A stretch of DNA of 64,000 bases from Datisca glomerata. Lineage: Eukaryota; Streptophyta; Magnoliopsida; Cucurbitales; Datiscaceae. A program made the translations under genes and the position numbers. Below, piece by piece: positions 29,410 to 42,537 of the stretch (positions within the stretch are counted from its first letter, which is position 1; the number at the start of each line of letters is the position of its first letter). Location: NCBI GenBank assembly GCA_003255025.1, contig QANY01005344.1, forward strand, positions 189,187 through 253,186, in the 5' to 3' direction. The notes below the pieces were generated by a model, which made no database searches, had not been told where the DNA came from, and worked only from the letters and a program-made list of their open reading frames with translations.

Positions 29410-29992
29410 TTATCTTCTTCACTACTCTGTATATAATTGTTTCATCACTAGTCATAAAAAATTGGAGAAAATAAGAAGAAAATATTATATCTCAAAACTT
29501 TCATGGAAATGAAATTACACTCTTTTTCTTTGAGTTTTAGAGCAACTGATAAGAGCAAGGAGTTCTTACTCCTAATGCAGTCTTGCATTTTTAATGAAGG
29601 AAATGAGAGAGAGAGAGACTTTGAATAATTTTTTTAGCTCAATGTCTTGAAAAGTTTCATTTTTTTTTCTTTTTCAACTATGTTTTTTGCAGAGCCTTGA
29701 TGAGGTTTGGTCTGCATTTCTTTACTGCTCTGTTTGGATTAATGAAGTGGAGAAGTTGACAGCTACACCAAAAATCATACTTTTTTCCTTAGGAATTTGA
29801 TTCAGCAATTGAAGTTCGATAAAAATGAACCATTTATAATTAGACCATTCTTCCTACCTATTTTTTGTACCAAAAAATATCTATAATTAGAATATGATGA
29901 GAGTTTTTAAGCCAAAACAGGCCCAAATTGGCAACCATTTTGAGTAAATTGCTGCCGAATTGGTGGCTAGAGAAATAGAAGATAGATTTTCA
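29410..29992. other. 3' UTR and flank of the WAT1-like gene
   Basis: Downstream of the stop the sequence is AT-rich, with AATAAGAAGAAAATATT-type stretches that could hold polyadenylation signals, and a short GA repeat at 29,606-29,618. No gene seen. The last five bases (TTTCA) are the target duplication of the next element. Confidence 0.45.
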
Positions 29993-30496
29993 TGTTAAAT
30001 TCAAAATCATTTGAGTGTAAATCGTATTTCAATAAAATTCAAGATCTCATATTAAATACATCAAGAATCAAAATAATTGTAGAACGGAAGCGTACCTGAA
30101 CCCATGACGATAGATTGTTGTTTAGAGCCCAGCGGTTGGCCTTCCAGATCTACACGATTATTTATCTGAGAGTCCCCTTTGATAAAACCTGTCAGTTTTC
30201 TCTCTAACAATGAGATATTAGGGAGAATAGAATGATTTTCACATTATCGTGTGACATGGGGATCATAACCACTTATAGATAATTCATCTTTTGGTATTTT
30301 TATTTTAGCACATCATAAAAATAGAAATTATCCTTAAGTCTCTACACATTAAATGGTTCATAACCTATCAGATACATTAAAACTCTAATTATCCAAATCT
30401 TAGTAGATCATTTTTAATTGAGTTTAACTTTATTTGACAGTTTGCAACACATAATTATTTTATACATAGGTCCAATGTTGGATTAAGCATCCAACA
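29993..30496 (-). repeat. 3' LTR of the 30.0-36.5 kb copia element
   Basis: Matches 35,982-36,482. On minus it begins TGTTGGATGCTTAATCC and ends GAATTTAACA. It is followed inside the element by the polypurine tract. Confidence 0.93.
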
Positions 30497-30507
30497 ATCT
30501 CCCACTT
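30497..30507 (-). other. Polypurine tract
   Basis: Minus-strand AAGTGGGAGAT immediately precedes the 3' LTR. This is the expected priming site for plus-strand DNA synthesis in a copia element. Confidence 0.85.
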
Positions 30508-30935
30508 GGACTATGTGTCAAACCTTATAATTATGTTTTGAAAAAATAACTGAACGCATTCAACTTTACTGTCATTATCGAAATGTATTTATAACCAATC
30601 TGGTACATCAATCATACCGACATTAGATCAAAGTAGCCTCTGTTACATCAATCGTAACTCAACCCATCAATGGTCACATATATCAATACAATTGAATGAC
30701 ATGTATTATGATGTGGATGTGTAGCATGGAACTTTCATCTAATGTGATCTTAACATGCCTATTTCCAACTGGTCCTCCGTAAACCTTAGTGAGATCAAAC
30801 CATACATAAATCAGAGTGTGAATACCAAGAACTTTATTTCTGCAGAAAATAACCTTAAAATATCCATAAACCAAAATGACTGAAAAAATGTCTATATGAA
30901 AAGAAGAACATCTAAAAATAAAATACAAACTCCCA

Positions 30936-33900
30936 CTAGAACTGAATATCCTCAACTGATATGACACCCATGTGAGGAGTGTGCTCATGACACACCTTGG
31001 GTGGCAATCCCTTGGTAAGCGGATCCACAATCATGGAGTTTGTTCCGATGTGCTCTATATACAATTGTCCACTCTGAACTCTTTCTTTAATAAGCAGGAA
31101 CTTGATGTCTATGAACTTTGACTTTGTCGAGCTCCTGCTGTTATTAGAATAAAGATTTGCTGATTTATTGTCACAAAATATCTTTAGTAGTCTCTGAATA
31201 CTGTCCACTATACGCAGCCCCGTGACAAAATCCGTAATCATATTCCGTGATTGGACGCCTCATAACATGCTATGAACTATGCTGCCATGGTAGAATAGGC
31301 TATAAGAGACTGTTTAGCACTCTTCCAAGAGACAGCACCTCCAGCAAGCAGAAAAATATAGCCCGACGTAGATTTCATACTATCTTGGCATCCAGCAAAA
31401 TCGGAGTCAGTATATCCAATGATCTCAATCTGATCCAACCTTCGAAATGTGAGCATGTAATCTTTTATTTTCTGTAAGTACCGCAAGACTCGTTTAGCTG
31501 CTTTCCAATGCTCTATGCCTGGATTGCTTAAGTATCTCCCCAACATCCCAGTCACGCACGCAATATCAGGATGTGTACAAACTTGAGCATATATTAGACT
31601 CCCCACTACTGAGGCATAAGGAATCTTTTGCATTTCATTTTCCTCAAAATCATTTTTAAGGCACTGATTAAGACCAAACTTGTCTCCCTTAGTTACAGGG
31701 GGTATCACCTGATTTACAGTCTTGCATGCCATATCTTTTAAGGATCTTTTCGATATAGCTCTTTTGTGACAATCCTAGAATATCCTGAGAACGATCTTGG
31801 TGTATTTGAATTCCTAATACAAAAGAAGCTTCACCAAAATCTTTCATCTCAAAATTCTTAGCTAGAAATCTCTTGGTGTCGTAGAATAAGCATATATCGT
31901 TGCTGGCAAGTAAAATGTCATCCACATATAAAAATATAAAAATATTTTTGTTCCCACAAAACTTATGGTATATACAATCATCGACTAAATTCATCTCAAA
32001 ACCGAACGAGATGATCACTTGATGAAATTTGAAATATCATTGTCGAGATGTCTGCTTGAGTCCATAAATGGATTTCTGAAGTTTGCAAACCATATTCTTT
32101 GGGTCTCCCGACACAAAATTTTCTGGTTGCACATATATATCGTCTCTTCAATGTCACCATTGATAAACGTTGTCTTTACATCCATTTGATGCAACTCAAG
32201 ATTGAAATGCGCTACTAATGCCATTATAATCTTAAAAGAGTCTTTCGTAGAAAACGGAGAGAAAATCTCTTTATAGTCAATGCCTTCTTTCTGTGTAAAG
32301 CTCTTTGCAACAAGACGATCCTTGTATCTTTCCACATTACCTTTTGAATTACCTTTTGAATACCTCTTGGTCTTAAAAATCCATTTGCAACCAATGAGTT
32401 TCGCACCTTCTGGTAATGGAACAAGATCCCACACGTCATTGTCCTTCATGGACTTAATTTTCTCATTCATGGCATCGATCCACTTTTGAGAGTTAGAGCT
32501 TTCCATGGCTTGACGGAAGTTGATCGGATCATCTTCCATCACACCAATGTCCACCTCATGCTCTTAAAGAAATACAATGTAATCATTTGGCACTGCACTT
32601 CTTCTCTCTCTAGTGGATCTTTTTAATGCCATAGGTTCTTGAGGTGCTAGAGTTTGTTCTTCCGGAATTATCTCTTGAATGAGAGGTTCTCTGATATTGT
32701 CTTGATGTGTTGTGTCATGAGCAACGTCAGGGACACAGTCCTGATCAATGCTAATAACACTTGTGGGAATATCAACATATTCCTCCTAAAGGACAAAATC
32801 CCAAACCGTATCTCCCCCTGCAAACTCGACATCCTCAAAGAACCGGGCATTTCCCTCTCAAAAATTGACCTGGTTGTGGGATCATAAAACTTGTACCCCT
32901 TGGATCTTTTAGAGTATCCAACAAAATAACAACTCACCATCCGTAAGTCCAATTTTTTTTCATTAGGCATATATGGTCTTGCCTCAACTGGACATCCCCA
33001 AACGTGCAAATGCCTTAGACTAGGTTTCTTGCCGGTCCAAAGCTCATATGGGGTTTTGGAAGTCGCTTTAGTTGGAACTCTGTTAAGGATATATACTGCA
33101 GCCTTAAGTGCTTCACCCCAAAGTGATTCTGGTAAGGTCGAATGACTAATCATACTCCTGACCATGTCCTTAAGAGTTCTGTTTCGTCTTTCAACAACAT
33201 TATTCATAGTAGGCGAACCCGACATAGTGTACTGTGGGATGATACTGCATCCCTCTAGAAATTTAGCAAACGAACTTGGACGTTGTTCACCTGAAGCATC
33301 ATATCTGCCATAGTACTCACTACCACAGTCAGATCTGACGCTTTAAATCCTTTTGTTGAGTTGATTCTCAACTTCAGCCTTAAAATTTTTGAACATAACC
33401 AATGACTGTGACTTTTCATGAATGAGATATATGTAGTCATATCTAGAATAATCGTCTATGAACGTTATAAATATTGTTGACCATTCCAAGCCACCGAAGA
33501 GAATGGCTCACAAATACCCGTATGAATAAGTTCTAAGACGTCCTAAGTTCTGTTGGCTTCAAATCTCCTTTTATCGGTTTGTTTTCCATTTATGCAATTA
33601 ACACAAACGTCAAAATCTGTGAAATCTAAGGGACTGAGAATTTCATCTGACACAAGTCTCTCTATTCTCCGTCTGGAGATGTGACCTAATCTCTTGTGCC
33701 ATAACGTACCTGAATTCTCACTGGTTAATTTTCTTTTAGTACCTCGTGTACTTAATTGCAGGGATTTTTTAAATGAAATAATTATTTCAAGTAAATAAAG
33801 ATTATCATATCCTGATAAAAAACCAAAACCAACTGAAATTGAATCACAAAACAAACCAAATTTTTCATTTCCAAAAGAACAAACATAACCAGCTTTGTCT

Positions 33901-34960
33901 AAAATAGAAATAGAAATCAAATTCCGTCTAAAGGACTCATCAAGATCCAAATAATGTCCAGTTTTTAATATTAATCTAAATTTTCCTATTGCTTCAACCT
34001 CAGCCGTCTTGCCATCACCTACGTGGATGAATCTTTCAGCATCATTTGGCTTTCGGCAATTCAGGCAATCCTGCATAGATATACTGATGTGAGTTGTTGC
34101 ACTAGAATCTATCCAACACGTGTGTCTAGGAACCGAACTTAAATTAACCTCAGAACAAATCAAATTAAGAAGCATACTTTTCTTAGCACGCCAAGCATGA
34201 TAGTTGGTGCATTGCTTCTTCCTATGCCCTTCAGCTCCACAGAAGAAACAACCATTACCTTCCGAGTTTACCGGTTTCTTTTGTTGTTTCTTATGCAATG
34301 CTGTATCTGCAGCTTCATTATCCTTTTTCCTTTTCTTTCCCTTGCCCTTATTTTTAGAGGTAAAGGCCATGTAAGCACTTTCTGTCTTATCATGTTTCAC
34401 TATTTTCTCTTCCTAAACACACTGTGAGATGAGCTCATTCAGAGACCAAGTCTCTTTCTGACAATTATAGCTCACCTTAAACTGGCTAAACTGTGCCGGA
34501 AGGGATATCAAAACCAAATACACAAGTAAGTCCTTAGAGAGTTCAAGCCTCAATTCTTTTAATCTTGAAACAATGTGAGACATTTCCATAATATATTCCT
34601 TGATATTACCTTTACCTTTATACCTTTTTTAAATTAAGTCTGACAATAGCGTACCAATTTCTGCCTTTTCATGCTTTACAAACCTCTTTTCAATGTCTGC
34701 CAGGAAATTCTTAGCTGTAGTTATCTTTTCTGATATAGTGCCCCTGAATGCTTCTGGAATGGCTTTCTTCATGATCAGCGTACACATGCAATTTGATCTC
34801 TCGCACTTTTCCATCTCCCTCTTATCATCAGAGGTACTCTTATCCGTAAGAGGTGCAGGAGAATCAGTTTTTAACATAAAATCGAGATCCATGACTTCAA
34901 GAACTATCAAGAGATTATCTTTCTAGGACTTGAAGTTCGAGCCATTAAGAACTGAAATTA
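30936..34960 (-). pseudogene. Copia gag-pol polyprotein, several stops
   Basis: From right to left: gag start near 34,960 (NLISVLNGSNFKS, next codon W changed to TAG), then VKHEKAEIGTLLSDL to 34,629. The zinc knuckle CFFCGAEGHRKKQC is at about 34,205-34,250. The protease reads CWIDSSATTHIS near 34,110, where the usual DSG is DSS. GAG-pre-integrase is LWHKRLGHISRRRIERLV near 33,670. Integrase lies at 33,440-32,668 ([29 protein letters not shown]). RT lies at 32,554-31,700 (NDVWDLVPLPEGAKLIGCKW, LHQMDVKTTFINGDIEE, LYVDDILLASND). RNase H lies at 31,732-30,936 (GYTDSDFAGCQDSMKSTSGY). About five breaks separate these blocks. Confidence 0.92.
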
Positions 34961-35580
34961 AATTGATGTTGGCTGTGATACTAGCAGGAGTAATAACTGA
35001 ACAGAGAACAATAAATAAAATAAGCTCACATAAATTTCGAATAACAATAATAATTCAAACAATAGTAATAAATAACTCATCTCAAGACACCGGGTACTCC
35101 ATTAATATTATGACTTTGGCCAAAAATATTAACTTGTAAGTGATGTCTTAGTATAATAATCAAACACTAATGATAAATAACATGTCAAACAAGAAATCTT
35201 CATTTGAGCCGATTATTGTTCACATGTAAAAACTGAATAATCATCACGTATTTATTACCACAGAAACACATGTATTTCTGTCAAATAATTATCTTCCTTT
35301 AGGCCGATAAATATTCACATAAGTTACACCTACACATAACCTTTTATATTTCAAGACAAACCAATTTCCACAAGAGAGGTCGCTTTCACGACATATTGCT
35401 TCAACTAATTTATCTTGAAATATATATAACATACTAATATTCGAATTTAAAATTGTTCCGAGTTTAAATCTTAAATTAATTGATAAACAATTAATTTTAT
35501 GATATTTTGAAATTGTTTTGAAAATATTTTTACCAAAAATAAACTGAAAATAATCAAAACAATCTATTTGATAACCTGAA

Positions 35581-35770
35581 AGCCGCGGCCAAGGCCGCGA
35601 CTCTTTCCTACAGTCGCCGCCAAGGCTGCGACTCAAATGTGGCCAAGGCCGCAACTCACCTGAAAGTCGTGGCCAAGGCCGCGATTGTTCCAGATAGCTG
35701 CGGTATGGGCTTTGGTTTTCGTTAACAGTCGCGGCTTCTCCTTGCCGGCGCGGCCAAACAGCCGCGCCGA
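35581..35770. repeat. GC-rich palindromic repeats in the copia leader
   Basis: Five or six units spaced about 25-31 bp share GTCGCGGCCAAGGCCGCGAC-like sequence. The best has 7-bp arms CGCGGCC/GGCCGCG around AA (35,584-35,599). They lie between the PBS and gag, in the untranslated leader, and stand out sharply from the AT-rich surroundings. Confidence 0.85.
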
Positions 35771-35967
35771 TCAACTTTCACCGGAGACGGTGAGACCGCC
35801 TTCCGGTTGTTCCAAAAACAAACAAAAATACCAAAAAATTGTTCTCAAATCTAATACTTTATCAAAAAAATATTAAATTCAAGAATACCGAAACATAAAC
35901 ACAAAAAATACTTATAATCCTGAATCTAGAACTTAATAGATCGATTCTCAATGATTCAACATGAGTT

Positions 35968-35979
35968 GCTCTGATACCA
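35968..35979 (-). other. Primer-binding site (initiator tRNA-Met type)
   Basis: Minus-strand TGGTATCAGAGC lies two bases inside the 5' LTR end. It is complementary to the 3' end of plant initiator methionine tRNA, the usual primer of copia elements. Confidence 0.93.
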
Positions 35980-35981
35980 AT

Positions 35982-36482
35982 TGTTAAATTCAAAATTCTT
36001 TCGGTGTAAACCGTATCTCAATAAAACCCAATATCTCATATTGAACACATCAAGAATCAAAACAATTATAGAGCGGAAGTGTACCTGAATCCATGATGAT
36101 AGATTACTGTTTAGAGCCGAGCGGTTGACCTTCCAGATCTACACGATTATCTATCTAAGAGTCCATTTGATAAAGCTTCACAATTTTCTCTTTAACGATG
36201 TAATATTAGGGTAAATAAAATGGTTTCCACATTATCGTGTGACCTGGAGATCATAACCACTTATAGATAATTCATCTTTTGGTATTTCTATTTTAGCTCA
36301 TCATAGAAATAGAAATTACCATTATATCTCTACACATTAAAGGGTTCACAACCTATCAGATACATTAAAACCTCAATTATTCAAATCTTAGTAGATCACT
36401 TTTAAGGGTTTAAGTTTATTTGACAATCTATAACACATAATTATTTTACACATAAATCTAATATTGGATTAAGGGTCCAACA
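35982..36482 (-). repeat. 5' LTR of the 30.0-36.5 kb copia element
   Basis: Pairs with 29,993-30,496. It is flanked outside by TTTCA and inside by the tRNA-Met primer-binding site. Confidence 0.93.
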
Positions 36483-37617
36483 TTTCAATTTGTTTTTTTC
36501 CCTTATGTTCTTTTAATTTTCTTTTCCACCTCTTTTATTGACCTTTTGTTGTAAAGCTTGTGTGATTATTACTAATGTCAATTTCTTCAGAGAGGTGACT
36601 TTCGTTTTTCTTTTTCCTCATTTGATGGTACTAGTATTTGGTGATTTTTATTGACGGAGGTGTTCTTTTTATTGATAAAAAAAAGTTTACCTACTAATAA
36701 AGAATAATTTAAAATTTAGGGATAATTAAATTTGGGCTAAATATCATTTTCGGATTTAATCATTTACTTTAATAACAAATATTGAATTTTATAGTAATTC
36801 ATTTTTTTCAATCTTATAACAATTAATAACTACCATCCCATTCGTCTAATGGTGAGAGAGTAAGGTAGGCGGTTCAGAAAAATTGTCTAGTCTAAATGAG
36901 CTTACCTTAGAACGTGGAGATGAGGCCTGAGATAAAGGATGAGCACTTCAGGCAGCCTATGTTGATCTATGCTGCCAACACTTATCAACTACTAAATACA
37001 CATTTTTTACTCTAAAACATAATGTGTGCCTCTTGCAAGGATACAAAGCCACATCTTGAGATTAAGTTGACCATTACTGTGTGATACTCAGCTACCAAGA
37101 ATTCTCAATATGTATAACAAAAGATCTTCGTTTGTGATTACTTAGCCAGTTGCTGACAAAAATCAATAACAAATTTCCTCTTCAACACAGCATTGGTACT
37201 TAGAGAGCCTTTTTTTATTGTTTGTAACTTAAAATGTAACTATAGGGTCTAACTTTTAACTAAGAAGTGAAAATTATTTACTCCAATAACCTACATACTT
37301 CATGAGATAGAAGATAGAAGCTAGCTCATGAGGTGCTAGTCTAACCTATGATAACTAATCATTAAGGGTTCAACTTCAAGATATACAAAGCTTCTCTAAT
37401 GAGCATGCTGAGTTGTTTTATCAGTTGCAGCAGCTGGACTGGGACAACTTGAGTTTTTATTTAATAATACAAAGTTAAGAAGAAAATACGCCCTTACCCT
37501 TGTATTGTACCCACTATTTAATTTAAACATTATTTTAATACTATTTCTTGCAAATATCTCCCCTCTCACTCTCACCTACTCCTTTATGCCCTCTCTGAAT
37601 TCAACATCTCACTTAAT
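36483..37617. other. Unassigned intergenic DNA
   Basis: AT-rich sequence without coding similarity. The part at 36,835-36,965 is less AT-rich (CTAATGGTGAGAGAGTAAGG) and may be an old repeat, but I cannot assign it. Confidence 0.35.
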
Positions 37618-38700
37618 AGTGTCAAATGGGCTGGCCCCGGGACGCCACAACACGATATCTTCGGGCACATTCACGACTTAGCATGACATAATTGTTAAGC
37701 TTGTCATGGGCCGGCACACCTAACAGTTTTTACAGCAAACATAGACATGCGAATCTTAAGTGTGTCATGCTTTTAGTGTTATGGGCTCTATGCATATCGG
37801 TTCATTTTGATCTACTCATTTCTACCGTGGATGGAGTCCTAGCCTTATGTGTAACAGTCCTAGCCTTATGTGTAACAGTCCTAGCCTTATGTGTAACGTG
37901 ACTTCGCTTTTTAGTTGGAACCTAAAAGTAAATATCTTAAGATAATATGTAATTTATTATATTTAATAATATAACATTATAGTACACAGCTAACAGTATA
38001 ACATTAGTATTTAGTAGTAGAGTCTAAAGACTAGGGGATCATGATAGTGATAGGACACAATGAAAAACATAATCAATAGCTCAAACTTTAGTGATTAACG
38101 AAAATGTTCTTGAAAGATTCAGTCATGGTACACAATGAAAAACAATAAATTGATTGAGATTTTAGAACTTGTAGGAAGAATTTAAGAGCTTGAATTGGCA
38201 TATGATATAGACTAGAGATTATAAAAAATGATCGAGAGTAAAGAATGAGAAGTGTTTCACACTTGAGTGAATAGGGACATTTCTAGTTATAGGAGGGAAT
38301 GGGAAAATGAACTTAATAAAACCATTAAAGTTATAAGCAAATAAAAAAAAGTTGATTGATGTGTTGTTAGACACTATCGTGGCCCTCTATTGTAGCAGAG
38401 AGCCACAACGCAGTTATACAAATCAATGGTCAGGCATTGCTTTATGCATTGATTTGATTGTGCCCGGCCTGACACGATCTAATATTGTGTCAGTTTGCGC
38501 ATGACATGCCAATGATAGCATTTCAGGCCATGCCGAGTCACAACGACAATCTTGGGGCCGTTACACACTTTGATTGTTGTTCAGGAGTTATGGGGGGTAT
38601 GATTGTGACATCACGTCGATGCAGTTATAAGTGTGATCTAGTATCAATAAATAACAAATATAACCTGGTAACTTGTATCATGGAGGTTGGGATCTGAAGG
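37618..38700. repeat. Possible old non-autonomous DNA element with GGCCCGG-type motifs
   Basis: Both ends contain GC-rich motifs in roughly opposite orientation (GGGCTGGCCCCGGGAC and GGGCCGGCAC on the left; GTGCCCGGCCTGACACG and GGCCATGCCG on the right) around an AT-rich centre. Such motifs are frequent in hAT-like elements of plants. I see no clean terminal repeat or target duplication, so this is only a suggestion. Confidence 0.25.
37836..37897 (+). repeat. Three tandem 21-bp units
   Basis: GTCCTAGCCTTATGTGTAACA is repeated exactly at 37,836, 37,857 and (nearly complete) 37,878. It is in frame with a 69-residue open frame that otherwise shows no family. Confidence 0.95.
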
Positions 38701-38739
38701 GTCAAGAATAGCACTTTAAGCCAACATGTAGAAGCTGAT

Positions 38740-39340
38740 AAAATGCTATAGGAAAGAGAAATTTGGAGAGAATTCTCAAGTTCTAAATAGTGCAGAGATA
38801 AAAAATGAATTAGAAGTCATTATCTATGAGAGGGAATGCCTCCATTTATAGAGAGTTTCTAGGTGAGGTCCACTTAAACTGATCCCTTGACTAATTGATA
38901 ATGGACCCTACATAATCATACCTTAATAAGTCATGCTGAGGTGAAAATGTCTAATCATCACTCATTGTAACCATAGTTACATGGGCCAAAGTATCTATGT
39001 TCAAGATTCTCATGTTCGCTAACTTTTACGTTGCGCATGCAATGACTGAGAATCAAGGGAAGGAGAACACATAGAGCGTGCTATGTCGATGACATATGCA
39101 GTATTTTCCCTGAACCCTCCCTAAAAGGTGACCTAACAACTAGGTTCATTTCCAAAGTGGGAAGATGATATACCCAGAACCCTTAAAGAGGCCATATAAG
39201 TGAAGATATGTCTTTTTCAATACAGTCTAACATTGTCTCAGTCTTACCAAACCATATCCCATAAACTAAGAAGTGATTATCGCAGTAGAATACTATCTGG
39301 ATCTTAAAATATAATTATTAAACAATCTAAACTATGCCAG
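38740..39340 (-). repeat. LTR-like promoter segment
   Basis: On minus, a CTCTATAAATGGAGG motif at about 38,840-38,855 is followed by a typical short leader-like stretch. The arrangement resembles the U3/R part of a plant LTR, and the next feature to the right is a minus-strand copia fragment. No second copy exists in the window, so identity and limits are uncertain. Confidence 0.3.
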
Positions 39341-39359
39341 AATAAATATATAAATCACC

Positions 39360-41650
39360 CTCTTGATGCGTGAACCCTGATAATCGAAGCCTTTTCTTCA
39401 CAATCTAATTTCTTAATGCATGGGCGAATTGTGGACCGTGAAAAGAGCTGCCATCCATCACTTCATCAATGATTTCACGCATTTAAGAGTGCCAGGAATA
39501 GGTCTAGATATGTCTTTTTCATCATATAATTATTTGAATTGATCATAAAGATATTCACGAGGTCGGTCTGTTTTAATGCTTTTATTTTTTTCGTCTATTT
39601 GATTTTCAACATAAAATTGTTTAAAGCAATCCAATGCTTCAGATTTATGAGAGATTGAATAGTTACAACCTAAACGTGTGAAATGTGAAGTACCACTCCT
39701 CAGTCTTCACATTCATAGACCTCAAATGTCATAATGAACTAATTGTAATGGATGATCAGCTCTTGCTACTTCTCCAAAAGGTTTCTAACTCTTTTTCGAG
39801 CAAGTCGATGCTCATATGTAGGTAAATCAATTTTTACAAGTGGGTCTAATAGACCTTCATTAGTAATTCTATTTATTATTTCTTACCCTGTATGTCCCAA
39901 TCTAGTATGTCATATATTAACATCACTCACATTATTACTAGATGATATACTCTTAAAGAAAAACGATAGTCATTAGTCGCATTATTATGTTCTGTGTCTA
40001 GATTAATAAAACGGTTTGAAAAGTAACCAAATCCATGATACTTATGATCTAAATAAAAATTTACACCACATGAATGAAAATTAACATTGAAATCTAGACT
40101 TAGAAGGACAGTTATAGAGACTAAGTTTCGCCTTATCTCAGGTTCATAAAGGATATCATGTAAGAGTAGGATTTGATCACTTCACAAATCAAGCTTGTAG
40201 GTGCCAATCCCTTTAACTTCTAATCTGGTATTGTTTCCTACATAAATATACCATCCTTCAACTAAAAGTTGAAGATTATCTATAAATGCTCTTTTTTCTC
40301 TAGCTATATGATCGGTGGCTCATGAATTTGTAACCATCACAAGATAAGATTCTGTAAGTAACAAATAGATGAGCAATGTTAGAAAGTGTTTGGTAATTCT
40401 CAAGTTTACTTAGAGGCGTAGTGCAAGCACAAGCAAAGTGGCCCAAAATGCCACAATTATAGCATTTCATCTTATTATTATCCTTGTTTTTAGGTTCAAT
40501 TAATACTATTTTCACGGATTTCTAGAACTTCTTTTTCCTCAAGAATATAATGGACTTTTCGATACCAAATATAAAAAACTATCATCATTCAATTTATCAC
40601 CGTTGTTTAGTTCAAATGTTATGCTTTTGGATGTGAATCCATATTAACTACAACATATAAACATAACAACACATATAATTACTAGCACTTCGAAAGAAAA
40701 CACACATTTGATTCTTAATGTTATAGAAAACTCTATTAAGTCAATGATGATGTGATATTGAGCATGAGATCAATAGTGTGAGGTGCTCACAATCATATCT
40801 CACACAAATATATGGACATAGGTTCTTTCTTGTTGGGTTCCCAATAAGAAGGATATGTTTGACGGATTTAAGCCGTTCGCTATGATCTGAACAATTCAAA
40901 TCTCTAAAAATAAAAATTGAAAAAGTAAGGGTTTGATGTGACATTTTTCCTTTTTATTTTTAGTTTTCTTAATTTTACATTTGATCTGGGCAATTCGTCT
41001 TCTAAACGGACGAACTCCATTGAGCATAATCCTCTCTTGTTCAACAAAAAAGGAGAGGATCTGCTTTCCAAAAATATCATATCAACATTACTTAATTTAT
41101 ATACCAAAAATATATAAAACATGTGAGAATACACTATTCTCACTTCTACCTAGTTTATATCATACAATAAGGAATTCAACATCTACTAACATGTTAATTT
41201 ACTAAGTTCAAAAATAATATTAAATATAATCACAGCATGTACAAAGGAAATATGGATTTTAAAATATGCTTAATCTTTTAGTAAAATGATGGCATCACAA
41301 TGTGTTAAACACTTGAACGCGAGACTCCATTTAGTGAGTGTCTAGTTTTGTCAATGACAAGGCCTAGCTTTGCACTCTATATTTCTACAAATTGCGATAA
41401 AGCAATAGTTCGACAAATCTCAAAACATATTACATTTTTTCTCTTGATATGAGATCTTTTACTATAATCTAGTGTTTTGGATGCATATTTTTTCATGATG
41501 TCTTCTTTACCTTCCATGAGTGTGGCAAAGAGTTGAAAATAATCTTGTTTTTATCTATGTCAATCTCAATACTCATTTTACGCACTTCATTGTAAATTTT
41601 TTATTCAAATGTACTACATGTTCAACCATGTTGTGATGTAGATTCATTTT
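39360..41650 (-). pseudogene. Copia fragment: gag knuckle, protease and part of integrase
   Basis: Minus-strand remains. Possible gag near 41,520-41,650 (NMVEHVVHLNKKF); gag zinc knuckle CYNCGILGHFACAC at about 40,430-40,475; protease and following spacer from 40,310 to 40,060 (EGWYIYVGNNTRLEVKGIGT, LHDILYEPEIRRNLVSITVL). An integrase piece lies at about 39,490-39,640 (ISHKSEALDCFKQFYVENQI, KTDRPREYLYDQF). RT and RNase H are missing. Stops are frequent. The DNA between gag knuckle and 41,500 is too decayed to read. Confidence 0.7.
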
Positions 41651-41654
41651 ATAA

Positions 41655-41931
41655 GATGGGATATGGAACTCAAGGAATAAGAGGTGCATATTAGTTATGT
41701 AGTACTTTATCTAAATATTTATAGATGGACAACATAAGATGAATAGTATGTTTAAATTACATCGGGTAATATAAAATTGGTCAGAGTTCAATTACAATTT
41801 TATAGTAGAATTAAACATAATTAATAATTAATAACTCCAATCATGGGTTTGGTCACTAGAGTTTATTAATTATTTAGCCAAGAATATTTTCATCATTATG
41901 GTCCCCGAGCTAGTCTATGGGTTATGGAAAT
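41655..41931 (+). repeat. Left part of an older LTR split by the gypsy insertion
   Basis: The AT-rich sequence up to 41,931 appears to continue at 51,541 after the gypsy element, where a TATA box follows. The flanks of the gypsy element (GGAAAT left, GGAATT right) are similar but not an exact duplication. Continuity and LTR character are inferred. Confidence 0.35.
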
Positions 41932-42537
41932 TGTTATGGGTATTCTCAAATTAACAATGGAATGGCACCACATGGCATGCCATGATAGACATTCCTACTT
42001 AAACTCTAAGATGGTGAATTGGAGAGCTGAGCTCCCAAAAGAGAAGGAACCAACCTGACTAGGTCGACCTCCCAAGAAGTTCGGGGAACATCGAGCAACG
42101 TGAACTAGGAGGCTTCGAGGGGAAGGTCTGACGCAGGAACTCGGCTAGCCCTATGCTAGGCGTCATCATTACTCGCTGAAAGTAACGCTCCACGTGGCCT
42201 TTTCCCATTTGCAACAGGTATCGGTCAACTTCAAATCACCATGATGAAGTGTCGAGTCAGCCACCAAACGGTTGCATCCACCACGCCCGGAAGGACTAAA
42301 GGCAAATCGACATTTAATACACGTCACCTCAAGGGACAAAGGCATATAATGCCACCCCAACTCATCGTTTCAACAAAGGTCGTCACCTCGCCTAAAACTT
42401 ATTCGACACGTATCCCTCTTCCAAGACCAGGTATAAATACCCCCACAGACAGTGTAAGGTCCGCAACTTTCTCTTAAGGAAAACTCTGCCAAATTCTCTA
42501 AAGGATGTTGACTTAGGCGGCTCTTCGATGAGGAAAC
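41932..42537 (+). repeat. Gypsy 5' LTR, first part
   Basis: Matches 50,823-51,418 of the 3' LTR, including GAGGGGAAGGTCTGA-GCAGG, CATCATTACTCG-TGAAAGTA and the GTATAAATAC TATA box near 42,431. It breaks off at GAGGAAAC, where the nested LTR begins, and resumes at 44,488. Confidence 0.88.

Larger units (their letters stand above)
29993..36482 (-). mobile_element. Near-complete Ty1/copia retrotransposon with TSD
   Basis: A 6,490-bp element lies on the minus strand between perfect 5-bp duplications TTTCA (29,988-29,992 and 36,483-36,487). Its LTRs are 29,993-30,496 (3' LTR) and 35,982-36,482 (5' LTR), both with TG...CA ends. PBS, PPT, gag, protease, integrase, RT and RNase H follow in standard copia order. 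The LTR copies differ visibly, roughly one base in eight to ten over the first 190 bp by eye, and the coding region has stops, so the insertion is not recent. Confidence 0.95.

Noticed and set aside
42169..42477. ORFs within the gypsy LTR
   Set aside because: They lie in LTR sequence duplicated at 50,823-51,540 and show no domain.
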